Shown here: positions 1 through 7,208 of the stretch, in pieces | Numbering within the stretch: the stretch's first letter is position 1 | Layout of the letters: each line of letters opens with the position of its first letter | The notes under the pieces: model-generated | The model's database searches: none | What the model was told of the DNA's origin: nothing | The model's input: the letters and a program-made list of their open reading frames with translations, nothing else | Assembly: GCA_947447665.1 (NCBI GenBank) | Contig: CANFJX010000015.1 | Coordinates: 1-46,502 of the forward strand | Length of the DNA: 46,502 nucleotides | Direction: 5' to 3' | DNA from: Bacteriovoracaceae bacterium | Lineage (GTDB): Bacteria > Bdellovibrionota > UBA1018 | Position numbers and translations under genes: made by a program

Positions 1-211
1 GTTGCTGATGCACGTGATTACTCATCAGGCAGAAGGCATGAAGTTTGACTGAACCGGACGATCCTCGGTGCTTCAAACCGAAAATCAGACTCTGAAAGAA
101 AAGCCCTTTAGCATTGGGACGCTCCAGCAAGTACTCGCGGTTGTGGCACCTCCAGAAAAGATGAACGATTCCAGAGGGCTGTGAAAGTACGGAAAATCGA
201 GAGGCTCGCAT
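1..211 (-). CDS. REP-associated tyrosine transposase (RAYT), N-terminal part, cut by the window edge
   Basis: Reading the minus strand from an ATG at 211 gives about 70 codons that stay open to the left edge. The translation carries WRCHNREYLLE early and LHAFCLMSNHVH at its end. The second is the HUH metal-binding motif (His-Val-His) of IS200-like Y1 transposases, and the first is the RCxNRE block typical of the RAYT branch, which acts on REP hairpins as single-stranded DNA. The catalytic Tyr lies outside the window, so activity cannot be judged. No clear Shine-Dalgarno precedes the ATG. REP-like repeats lie immediately upstream (244-300), as expected for a REP/RAYT unit. I am sure of the family and less sure that the gene is intact. 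Confidence 0.82.
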   Translation of the reverse strand, partial: MRASRFSVLSQPSGIVHLFWRCHNREYLLERPNAKGLFFQSLIFGLKHRGSSGSVKLHAFCLMSNHVHQQ

Positions 212-243
212 AGATAAAGACGAGATGAAAGAACTGAGCCAAA

Positions 244-300
244 ACGGTGCTCCGTCCCCTACTAACTCCCCCTACTAACTAAAACACTCCGTCCCCTACT
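244..300. repeat. REP-like repeat array next to the RAYT gene
   Basis: Three related units follow each other: a full core GTGCTCCGTCCCC at 247-259 followed by TACTAACT, a partial CCCCCTACTAACT, and a variant CACTCCGTCCCC at 285-296 followed by TACTAAAA. The 13-bp core recurs exactly at 22110-22122 and, inverted, at 45995-46007. Its position beside a RAYT gene and its dispersal suggest REP sequences recognised by that enzyme. The end of the array overlaps the stop codon of the neighbouring minus-strand gene. No strong palindrome is visible in each unit, so the structural part of the assignment is inferred. Confidence 0.6.
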
Positions 301-1615
301 AAAACAACGTCCTAATCTCACCGACGATCTTCCTAGCAAAAAGATTTTCAGTATTCAGAACCTGAATCGGAACTATTTTTCGTTTACTATTTTTTTGCGG
401 CAGGGTTTTCTGAAGTTCATAATTTAAACGATTCATAATATCACCCCGTAACGCCATCGGTAACTCCGTGCATCCTAGGATAATTTTAATCGGCTTCACT
501 TTACGAAGAGACCTCTGCGAGGCCTCGATACGCTTGACTTCCCTTATGATGAAGTCTCTCACTTTATCGCCCACCTCTTCGATGTTCCCTTCTTTGGCCA
601 GATCAATCAGGCCCTGCAACTCCGTGGCGCGCTCCAGATTTTCGACTGTGTAGTAATTACCCAAGCTCCTTTGCGCCTCGCCCCCCGACGAAGATGGAGC
701 ATCCACCGAAAGATCAGCAGCCCGCAGACCTCGTTTGCTCAGATAGTTTGGATAAAGATGATCCTTGTAGGCTCTGAGTGTGCCTAAAATCAAAACATCA
801 TCTTTGCTAGCCACCTGGCTTGCCACATAATCTACGAGATCGACTACCGCCCCCTCCTTCTGCCCAATCCCTCGCCTCAAAATCGTGAGACTCACTAACT
901 CTCTAAAGTTACTCATCTTGGAGTGCGCCGTATTAGAAGCTAAAAAATATTTATCATGACCCCGGGTCGCAAACCCCGTAAGACCCTCAACGTAAGAAAT
1001 GCCTCGACTCCATCCCTCACTAGCGTTCCTAGGAGGGGGTGCAGAATACAGATTAATTGCAAATTGATTCCAATCTAATTTTTTTTTCCTATTCGTTTCT
1101 GAATTTAGACTCTCCATAATTAACTTAAGCAACTCACTATCAGACAAAGGACCAGTACCACCGGCGATTCCAATGGAAGCTCTTGCTGTATTAGACGAGG
1201 TGTTCGTCACCGCCAAGTCGATTGTTGGCCTCTTGCTTTCCTCGGGGATCAACTTAGCAATCTCCTGTTGTAGGGCTAAATAGTAGCCCCAGTCTGCTGG
1301 CTTGAGTCTTAAAGTAATACGGGTATGGGAAACATCGCTTCCTGTTTTTATTTCATATGTTTTCAATATATGACTAACAAATGCCTGCTGAGGTAGAACA
1401 GAAGTTCCAGGCAAAATCGCTGCCAAATCTTGGTCGAGCTCATGTATTTTTGAAAAGCCCGGAGCCGAGGAGCAAGACTTTTCATCATGATGCGCGGGGG
1501 TATTACTGCCATCGCGAACACCAGGCAAGATACCGGCCTCCAGGAGCGTTGGCACGATCAAGACTAACAGGACTGTTTTAAGTTGAGGTAGTCTAATCAT
1601 GACTAATTTAATCAC
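299..1615 (-). CDS. Secreted Asp/Glu racemase-like protein with one catalytic Cys replaced
   Basis: A 438-residue protein. The GTG at 1615 is chosen because GAAGGA sits 6 nt upstream; the inner ATG at 1600 is an alternative. The N-terminus has a hydrophobic stretch (LKTVLLVLIVPTLLEA) typical of a signal peptide, so the product is probably exported. The racemase-type domain starts near residue 148 with GIAGGTGP. It contains ASNTAH (Ser227, Asn228, His231) where aspartate racemases have CNTAH, and GCTE with Cys382. The second catalytic Cys is therefore present and the first is Ser. About 140 residues precede the domain, so the protein is much longer than the usual 230-250. Racemisation of Asp or Glu in the periplasm is possible, but the substrate is unknown. 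Its stop codon lies in the REP array. Confidence 0.7.
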   Translation of the reverse strand: MIKLVMIRLPQLKTVLLVLIVPTLLEAGILPGVRDGSNTPAHHDEKSCSSAPGFSKIHELDQDLAAILPGTSVLPQQAFVSHILKTYEIKTGSDVSHTRITLRLKPADWGYYLALQQEIAKLIPEESKRPTIDLAVTNTSSNTARASIGIAGGTGPLSDSELLKLIMESLNSETNRKKKLDWNQFAINLYSAPPPRNASEGWSRGISYVEGLTGFATRGHDKYFLASNTAHSKMSNFRELVSLTILRRGIGQKEGAVVDLVDYVASQVASKDDVLILGTLRAYKDHLYPNYLSKRGLRAADLSVDAPSSSGGEAQRSLGNYYTVENLERATELQGLIDLAKEGNIEEVGDKVRDFIIREVKRIEASQRSLRKVKPIKIILGCTELPMALRGDIMNRLNYELQKTLPQKNSKRKIVPIQVLNTENLFARKIVGEIRTLF

Positions 1616-1716
1616 AAGACGTCCTTCAGGGCAATGGGGCCGCAAAAAGAGCGGTCGCCCCAGGCACAAGGTACAATTGGGTTTTGAAATCTGCCCATTT
1701 TTCGATAAGGATAAGT

Positions 1717-2985
1717 ATGCTTGTTTATGCCATTGACTTTGGGACATCCAACTCTTTGCTCGCTGCTGCCGACGAGGGCACTGTTTATCCTCCGATTCCG
1801 CTCGATATCAATGCTGCAGATCCCACGATATTAAGGACGCTCCTCTATTTTCCCAATATGAAAGAATGCTTCTACGGTACGCGAGCGATCGAGGAGTTTG
1901 TTCAAAACGATCTTCATGGCAGGCTCATTCGCTCTATCAAGAAGTTCCTACCCATGCGCAGTTTTGTCGGAACTTTTATTGAAAATCGGCCCGTAAATCT
2001 CGAGGATCTTGTCGGTTTCTTCCTGAAGGAGCTACGCCGCCGCGGCAACGAATATTTTCAGCAAGAGGTCGACTCGGTCGTCCTAGGTCGACCTGCGAGG
2101 TTTTCCGAGAACCCATCCGATGACGCCTATGCTCAAGATCGACTCGAAAAGGCAGCCCGCTTCGCTGGGTTTAAAAATATTGAATTCTGTCCGGAACCCA
2201 TTGCGGCAGCCCGGGAGTTCCGATCTCAACTCAAGGAATCTAAAACTGTCCTAGTCGCTGACTTTGGGGGAGGCACCTCGGATTATACGATTCTCAACGT
2301 CAGCCAAAAGCCCTATCAGGATTCAGACGTGCTTGCGATCGGGGGCATACCCTTGGCTGGTGACTCGTTAGATGGGGGCGTGATGCGTCACCGAATTTCT
2401 ACCCACTTTGGTTCAGGAGTGCGCTATCAGGTTCCATTTGGTTCGAACACGCTATCTATGCCCAGCCATCTTATGGAGAAAATCTGCTCCCCTGCGGATA
2501 TTTCGGTGCTGCGCGAGCGAGATACGCTCGATTTTTTTACTAACGTTCGAAAATGGTCGTTAGGTCAAGAAGACCGGGAGAAGATGGATCGACTTTTTCT
2601 CCTCATTCATGAAAATCTCGGTTTCGGCATCTTCGAGGAGATCGAAAAACTTAAGAGAAAACTATCCGAGGTGGAGACCGCGACATTTGAATTTTCCTAC
2701 CCTGAAGTACAAATTCGAGAGCAGATTCAAAGGTCCCAGCTAGATCAGTACGTCAACCCCCAAGTAGAAAGGATCTTGGGCGCTCTCGATGAGACGGTAA
2801 AACGAGCAGGGCTCCAATTCTCAGATATTGATATCGTATACTGCACCGGAGGAACCTCCCGAGTGCCCATCATTCTCGAAGGACTCATCCGCCGATTTGG
2901 ACAGGAAAAACTGGTGGGACGGAACTTTTTCCACTCGATCGTTCAAGGCTTGGGCGAAAGAGCACGAGAACTTGCAAGAACCTGA
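1717..2985 (+). CDS. yegD: Hsp70-like ATPase, YegD type
   Basis: A 422-residue actin-fold ATPase. The start is the ATG at 1717, preceded by AAGGA 7 nt upstream. Residues 6-12 (DFGTSNS) form phosphate loop 1, residues 182-189 (DFGGGTSD) phosphate loop 2, and the C-terminal CTGGTSRVP is the adenosine motif. The chain ends soon after the nucleotide-binding domain, so the substrate-binding domain of DnaK is missing. That is the build of E. coli YegD (about 450 residues), a poorly understood Hsp70 relative. The gene is divergent from the racemase-like gene and is followed 21 nt later by a small gene. Client and role cannot be read from the sequence. Confidence 0.85.
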   Translation: MLVYAIDFGTSNSLLAAADEGTVYPPIPLDINAADPTILRTLLYFPNMKECFYGTRAIEEFVQNDLHGRLIRSIKKFLPMRSFVGTFIENRPVNLEDLVGFFLKELRRRGNEYFQQEVDSVVLGRPARFSENPSDDAYAQDRLEKAARFAGFKNIEFCPEPIAAAREFRSQLKESKTVLVADFGGGTSDYTILNVSQKPYQDSDVLAIGGIPLAGDSLDGGVMRHRISTHFGSGVRYQVPFGSNTLSMPSHLMEKICSPADISVLRERDTLDFFTNVRKWSLGQEDREKMDRLFLLIHENLGFGIFEEIEKLKRKLSEVETATFEFSYPEVQIREQIQRSQLDQYVNPQVERILGALDETVKRAGLQFSDIDIVYCTGGTSRVPIILEGLIRRFGQEKLVGRNFFHSIVQGLGERARELART

Positions 2986-3006
2986 GAGTCGCTCAGAAAC
3001 GGAGAG

Positions 3007-3222
3007 ATGAGCTTGGATTTATTTACACAAAAGCGCTTCACCCGGTTCATTCAAGAATTCCGCCATCAATCCGGACAACTGCCCACTATCAAAGATTTTG
3101 AATCCGGAGGCTTTGACCGCAAGGTAATTGAAGCGGCGCTTAAGATCAAACTAATCGAAGAGTTTTACGTCACACTAACGAGCGGAACAATTGTAAAAGC
3201 CTATAAATTAAGCCAATTTTAA
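3007..3222 (+). CDS. Small hypothetical protein, 71 residues
   Basis: An unrecognised small protein starting 21 nt after the Hsp70-like gene, with GGAG close to the ATG. The sequence is charged and probably helical, with a short segment LPTIKDFESGGFD resembling the turn of a small winged-helix domain. That resemblance is weak. Tight spacing suggests cotranscription with the Hsp70-like ATPase, possibly as a partner. It faces the protease gene on the other strand across a 19-nt gap. Confidence 0.6.
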   Translation: MSLDLFTQKRFTRFIQEFRHQSGQLPTIKDFESGGFDRKVIEAALKIKLIEEFYVTLTSGTIVKAYKLSQF

Positions 3223-3241
3223 AAAATAAATTACTGGAAAA

Positions 3242-4795
3242 TTAATGACTCCACTCTTGGATGAGTTGCTGAGTCTTTTGCCTGAAGCTATTCATGAAGG
3301 GATGATAAGTTTCACTTACATAAACAAATTGAGGGATCTCTACTCTCTCGTTGCTATCACCTATTTTATTAATATCTTCATATTTATTAAGCTTCCCAGA
3401 CACTAGGGCATGAGTCACTTCTTGGTACGCATTCAAATCAGATTTTTTTGCCACCTGGTGGGCATTAAGGAGCGCGAAAATCATGCAGTTATGCCCGTCT
3501 CTCTGCTGTCCTGTGACAATCTGCTCTGTTTTTACTGCGTTAGATCCAGGGAAAACACCTAGATTTTTAAAAACATCTACAATTTGACCAAGCTCAGTGA
3601 CTGAGAAATAGTGGGTGGACTGCATCGAATCTAACACCCTGATACTACTGTCATGTCGGCTCACCACCAAAGTCACCCAATGGCTACCACTTCCTACGAC
3701 CCCCGTTGCTATAATTTTTCCTCGAGCAAACTCCTCGCTCGCATGAGCGGCAAAATCGATGAAGGCAGATGAGTTCAGAGAACCATCCACCATGACGCGC
3801 GCACTAATGGGGGTAGGGTGAACATATGAAGTAACCACCCCCTCATGAATCATATCATAGTGCATCGCTCCCTCTTCTGCGAGCAACCAACCGCTCTCAC
3901 TCTCTGATCCGGATGTAAAACCATCCTCCGTCAAACGACTCCCTACAACTGACTCTGCATTTCTCCTAAGAATGACTCTCCGCGATTTCTGACTAGGATC
4001 TCTCGCTTCTGTGAGCAATCGTTGAAGTTCTGAGCGAATCCCATCGAGCCGAGCATCTCCTTTGGCCTGCGAAAGGGAGTCCCATGAGTTCTCTGGGAAA
4101 TTGTTCTCAAGAGCACGAATCGCAGCATGATCACTTAGTTTTGCAAGCAAAGCCAAACATATCAACCTACTGGTCAAATGAGGACCGGGCTTTACACCTT
4201 CTTTATTTTCAATCAACTCTTGGAGATTTCCTCGATTACGACCGTGATCACGAAGGTAGGCATCTAACTCGTGAGGAGAGTCAAGAATTGCTGCTAAAAA
4301 ATCCTTGATCTGAACTCGATAAATTTCTCGATTGGTTTTTAATTCCGCTTGTTGCTCGATGGGTAATCGAGACCGCTTCTTTACTAGGGCGTCATACTCC
4401 ACGTCGGTCTCATGGAGCTTAATTCTCGTATCATAGAGGGTTTGACTCAATCGAGTCGACCCAGGATGCCAATCCTGCAGCGCAGCCTCCTGAGTGCCCT
4501 GCCGTCGCGCTAGATCAGACTGCTCCCGAAAACAAGCTTTCCACTTAGTGATCGCTGTTTCTAAGGCTAATATCTTTAGCACGATCTCCATCTCGTTTTT
4601 TTTACCACTCTGCTGACGCAAGCCCCTCAAGTCAGCCTCATAGCTCTCCAGTTTTTTTCCACAATGCGCAGCCTTTTCTTGAGCGGAAATACCCTTCTTG
4701 AGAGTGCCCTTTGCCAATGCGGACTGAGGGATGAGTTCTGCCCAAATCAGGCAAGAAAACCCTAACAAGCAGAGTACCAACTGACTGACCCGCAT
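3242..4795 (-). CDS. Secreted Ulp1/SENP-like cysteine protease (clan CE)
   Basis: A 517-residue protein. The ATG at 4795 has GGAG 7 nt upstream; an upstream ATG at 4822 lacks a site. The N-terminus is a signal peptide (MRVSQLVLCLLGFSCLIWA) and the middle is helical and charged. The C-terminal 170 residues carry clan CE signatures: HW at His372, LDSMQS at Asp389, and QQRDGHNC with Gln431 and Cys437. His to Asp is 17 residues and Gln to Cys is 6, the same spacing as in human SENP2; Asp to Cys is 48 against 53. Such enzymes cut after the C-terminal glycine of SUMO, NEDD8 or ubiquitin, and some bacterial members are host-directed effectors or acetyltransferases. No substrate is identifiable. A Sec signal implies action outside the cytoplasm. 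The fold is well supported by motifs; the specificity is unknown. Confidence 0.75.
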   Translation of the reverse strand: MRVSQLVLCLLGFSCLIWAELIPQSALAKGTLKKGISAQEKAAHCGKKLESYEADLRGLRQQSGKKNEMEIVLKILALETAITKWKACFREQSDLARRQGTQEAALQDWHPGSTRLSQTLYDTRIKLHETDVEYDALVKKRSRLPIEQQAELKTNREIYRVQIKDFLAAILDSPHELDAYLRDHGRNRGNLQELIENKEGVKPGPHLTSRLICLALLAKLSDHAAIRALENNFPENSWDSLSQAKGDARLDGIRSELQRLLTEARDPSQKSRRVILRRNAESVVGSRLTEDGFTSGSESESGWLLAEEGAMHYDMIHEGVVTSYVHPTPISARVMVDGSLNSSAFIDFAAHASEEFARGKIIATGVVGSGSHWVTLVVSRHDSSIRVLDSMQSTHYFSVTELGQIVDVFKNLGVFPGSNAVKTEQIVTGQQRDGHNCMIFALLNAHQVAKKSDLNAYQEVTHALVSGKLNKYEDINKIGDSNERVEIPQFVYVSETYHPFMNSFRQKTQQLIQEWSH

Positions 4796-4932
4796 CCTTA
4801 GACTCCAAAAATCGTATGACATGGTTTCACTTACTCATCTGGATTATGCTCTAAAACACCCACCACAACCAGAGTCTTCTCCATTGTATGAGTATGCATT
4901 AGAATTATTCCACAACTTCGGTATTTTTATTA

Positions 4933-4961
4933 TTGACATTTACTCTCGATAGAATTATTAA
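4933..4961 (+). promoter_or_regulatory. Sigma-70-type promoter of the HTH gene
   Basis: TTGACA at 4933-4938 and TATTAA at 4956-4961 are separated by exactly 17 nt, close to the consensus. Transcription would begin near 4968, giving a leader of about 145 nt before the HTH gene at 5114. The leader contains GCCC and GGGC segments that could pair, but I see no known riboswitch. The same 290-nt gap also holds the unseen promoter of the divergent protease gene. Confidence 0.6.
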
Positions 4962-5113
4962 TAGGCCCACTTAAATTATTCTCTTCCGAGTTAAATCAAC
5001 GGCAACACTCAGTCAGCTAGAACGACTCCTCAAAAAAGCCCAATAAAACGGGGCCTTGGGAGCCATTCTTCATGGGTGCTGCTGAAAAAAAATAGAAACT
5101 GAAAGGCAATCCT

Positions 5114-5383
5114 ATGAAATTAGAAACTGAAAACGCAGTAGCACGACGTATTTGTAACTTGATGTATGCTGAACGAAAAGCCAAGAAAATCAGCCAACAA
5201 CGCCTTTGTGATGACCTTCAGATCACCCAAGGTCTTCTCTCCAAAATCGAAAACGAAAAGTTGAAGCCTTCTGTGTACGTTTGGCTCACTTTCTGCCGAA
5301 TCTTCGCCCTCAGCCCAGAAATTGCTATGAGCGAAGGCGCATTCAAGAAGCGAATGGGCTCCTTGAAAAAAATTCTTCACTGA
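5114..5383 (+). CDS. XRE-family helix-turn-helix regulator
   Basis: An 89-residue protein that is almost entirely a Cro/CI-type HTH domain (residues about 8-65). The recognition part reads ISQQRLCDDLQITQGLLSKIEN, with the usual Gln at the start of the second helix and SKIEN at the end of the third. AAGG lies 8 nt upstream of the ATG. It has its own near-consensus promoter and its own terminator, so it is a stand-alone unit. There is no effector domain. It might control the divergent protease gene, with which it shares an intergenic region; that is inference. Confidence 0.85.
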   Translation: MKLETENAVARRICNLMYAERKAKKISQQRLCDDLQITQGLLSKIENEKLKPSVYVWLTFCRIFALSPEIAMSEGAFKKRMGSLKKILH

Positions 5384-5411
5384 TCTTTCGACTCCATTTT
5401 CCTCTCCACTC

Positions 5412-5457
5412 AAAAGCGCCCACCTAGGTTTTCATGACCCAGGGGGCGCTTTTTTTA
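5412..5457 (+). terminator. Rho-independent terminator of the HTH gene
   Basis: AAAAGCGCCC (5412-5421) pairs with GGGCGCTTTT, extended inward by CCTAGG against CCCAGG, and is followed by a T run ending at 5457. It lies 29 nt after the HTH stop codon. Confidence 0.85.
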
Positions 5458-5675
5458 TTGCACCTCATCGCCCAACTCCCAGACTCCTCATTCCTCACTT
5501 GATCTCGCCCCAATCTCTCTTCTTCAGCTGGCTGGTTTATTGCTAGTCAACCCCACAGGGGGAAAGCCGGTTTAGCCAGTGGGGATTGAGGGGTTCGCTA
5601 AAGCTCCCAATCATTAGCCCTTCCTCCTATAAGATCCATTCAACCCTGGACTGTTTCAACAAGGAGAAGATCGTT

Positions 5676-6524
5676 ATGATCAAGATTATAAATCCAAAGA
5701 CGGGCTCTGCCCCAATTCTCGGAGGCTTTCTCGTTTTATCAGCACTCAACTCCGTTGGTTGCAATAATAAGACTCAACCCGTCAATCCAATCCACGTGGA
5801 GAACCCCTCAGTCACCACCTCACTAGCCCCCAATCAAGATGAATGGATTGATTTTTCGATCACTCTTTCCACTCAAAACTTCACGGTGACTGCAGTCTCA
5901 CTCCCGATTTTAAATCCTCAAAACCCCTCCATTCAATATGGGAGCTTGAGTATCCAGCCCGTGCTGTGCACTAACCCATCGACTTGCCCCTACGGCAATA
6001 GCGCCCAGATTGGTGTAAACTTGGATGTGACTAGCTTTATCGCAGCCAAAGGAGTTGCCCCCATCCTCCCGAACGGTGCACCGCTCCCCGTCGGAGGACT
6101 TCAAAATTCAACCGTCGTTGCGCTTCCCGTCTCGAACACCGGAGCCGAGGTCTACTTTGCTTTAGGCAAGGGAGTTGCGATGCTTGGTGCTGCAATCCCC
6201 TTTACTCAAATGAGCGTCGTTGGACAAGTCGTCCCAGGAGCGGATCTGTTTATCCCAATCACCATTAAGACCTCAAAAGGGAACTTTACACTGCTTCCTG
6301 GGATTTTCACGGGACAGGCAGTCAATACCACTGGGGTAGGATTTTTCGCTGATCTCTCAGGACTGCTTCCTCAGAGCGGGAATCGAGGTATGGCAGGAGA
6401 GGTGGCCAACGTCGAGAACCACTTAGTTCTGTCACCCACGATTCCTTCGAGCAAAAAGAGAACTCGCCTCTATCAAGAACTCTGGAATTTAAACGAAAAG
6501 GGTGGACGCCTCGACTTGCAGTAA
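5676..6524 (+). CDS. Putative exported lipoprotein, unknown function
   Basis: A 282-residue protein. The ATG at 5676 is chosen because AAGGAG lies 9 nt upstream and because it places a signal sequence at the N-terminus. That sequence has a hydrophobic core (ILGGFLVLSAL) followed by NSVGC. The Cys could be lipidated, but Ser at -3 makes the lipobox atypical. The rest is rich in Ser, Thr, Asn, Pro and hydrophobics, with two Cys close together in CTNPSTC, and looks like a beta-rich extracytoplasmic domain. I recognise no family. An open upstream extension to 5586 has no ribosome binding site. Confidence 0.6.
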   Translation: MIKIINPKTGSAPILGGFLVLSALNSVGCNNKTQPVNPIHVENPSVTTSLAPNQDEWIDFSITLSTQNFTVTAVSLPILNPQNPSIQYGSLSIQPVLCTNPSTCPYGNSAQIGVNLDVTSFIAAKGVAPILPNGAPLPVGGLQNSTVVALPVSNTGAEVYFALGKGVAMLGAAIPFTQMSVVGQVVPGADLFIPITIKTSKGNFTLLPGIFTGQAVNTTGVGFFADLSGLLPQSGNRGMAGEVANVENHLVLSPTIPSSKKRTRLYQELWNLNEKGGRLDLQ

Positions 6525-6551
6525 CGATAGTCACCCTGAAAATGAACGTTT

Positions 6552-6592
6552 AAAAAAAGCAGGTAGGGACGGGGGTTTTGCCCCGCCCCTAC
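6552..6592 (-). terminator. Rho-independent terminator of the minus-strand zinc-motif gene
   Basis: A perfect 12-bp inverted repeat, GTAGGGACGGGG with CCCCGCCCCTAC apart from one mismatch, spans 6563-6592 with a 6-nt loop. On the minus strand it is followed by CTGC and seven T. It begins a few nt after the stop of the gene at 6596. The GTAGGGACGG arm resembles the REP core found elsewhere in the window, so it may be a domesticated REP hairpin. Confidence 0.8.
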
Positions 6593-6595
6593 TCA

Positions 6596-7162
6596 CTAAA
6601 ACGTGTCAGTGTCGTCGTCGAAGTCGCGCTTAATGGTATCAATGAGAGAGTCAGCCGACTCTGCAGATTCGACATCGAAATCATCGACAGCTTCATCGAG
6701 ATCGAGATCGTAGATCACTTTAGCAAAATCCTTATCGCTCGCCAGATCTTGTCGAATAGCCTCAATGTATTTATCAGGGTACTTGATCACCAGCTCTTCA
6801 ATGTATTGATTGAGCTTCTTCTCTTGAAGGATGACTTCCTTGCGCTTAATTTTTTTCCAATTTTTAATATAATGAAGGCGACAATACCCGCCGGAGGTAG
6901 CCAATCCCTCGCAAGCCACTTCGCGGCAAACAGTTTCCCCTAATGCACTTGAAAAACCCCGAGAAGAGCCCGAATCGGACTTCTTTTTGGACGATGCTGG
7001 CTTAGCTTTGGCTCGAATCTGCTTCTGAGCATGATTCGAATGGTGTTTTTCAGTAGGTGAAGGGGGGACTGCTTTTTTGCCTGGGCTAGCTGAACTAGAG
7101 TGAGAACTCGATTTAGATTTACCTGTTAACTTGCCTGACCCAGGTGAGTGCGATTTAACCAT
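6596..7162 (-). CDS. Basic/acidic protein with a C-C-C-H zinc motif
   Basis: A 188-residue protein in three parts. Residues 1-72 are Ser-, Lys- and His-rich and probably disordered. Residues 79-97 hold Cys79, Cys84, Cys94 and His97 (CREVACEGLATSGGYCRLH), a likely zinc site. Residues 100-160 are helical, and the C-terminal 30 residues are strongly acidic (DDFDVESAES, DDDTDTF). AAGG precedes the ATG. A CRLHY-type motif next to a helical segment occurs in uncharacterised deltaproteobacterial proteins as far as I know; no function is assigned. The layout would suit a nucleic-acid- or polymerase-interacting factor. It is divergent from nagA across 46 nt. Confidence 0.7.
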   Translation of the reverse strand: MVKSHSPGSGKLTGKSKSSSHSSSASPGKKAVPPSPTEKHHSNHAQKQIRAKAKPASSKKKSDSGSSRGFSSALGETVCREVACEGLATSGGYCRLHYIKNWKKIKRKEVILQEKKLNQYIEELVIKYPDKYIEAIRQDLASDKDFAKVIYDLDLDEAVDDFDVESAESADSLIDTIKRDFDDDTDTF

Positions 7163-7208
7163 ACTGTTTTGCCTTTTTTCAAATTCGTCTTAATGATAAC
7201 ACCGAGAA

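Noticed and set aside
2..52. Plus-strand open frame ending at 52, possibly the tail of a gene
   Set aside because: It is antisense to the RAYT frame, which has specific motifs over the same bases.
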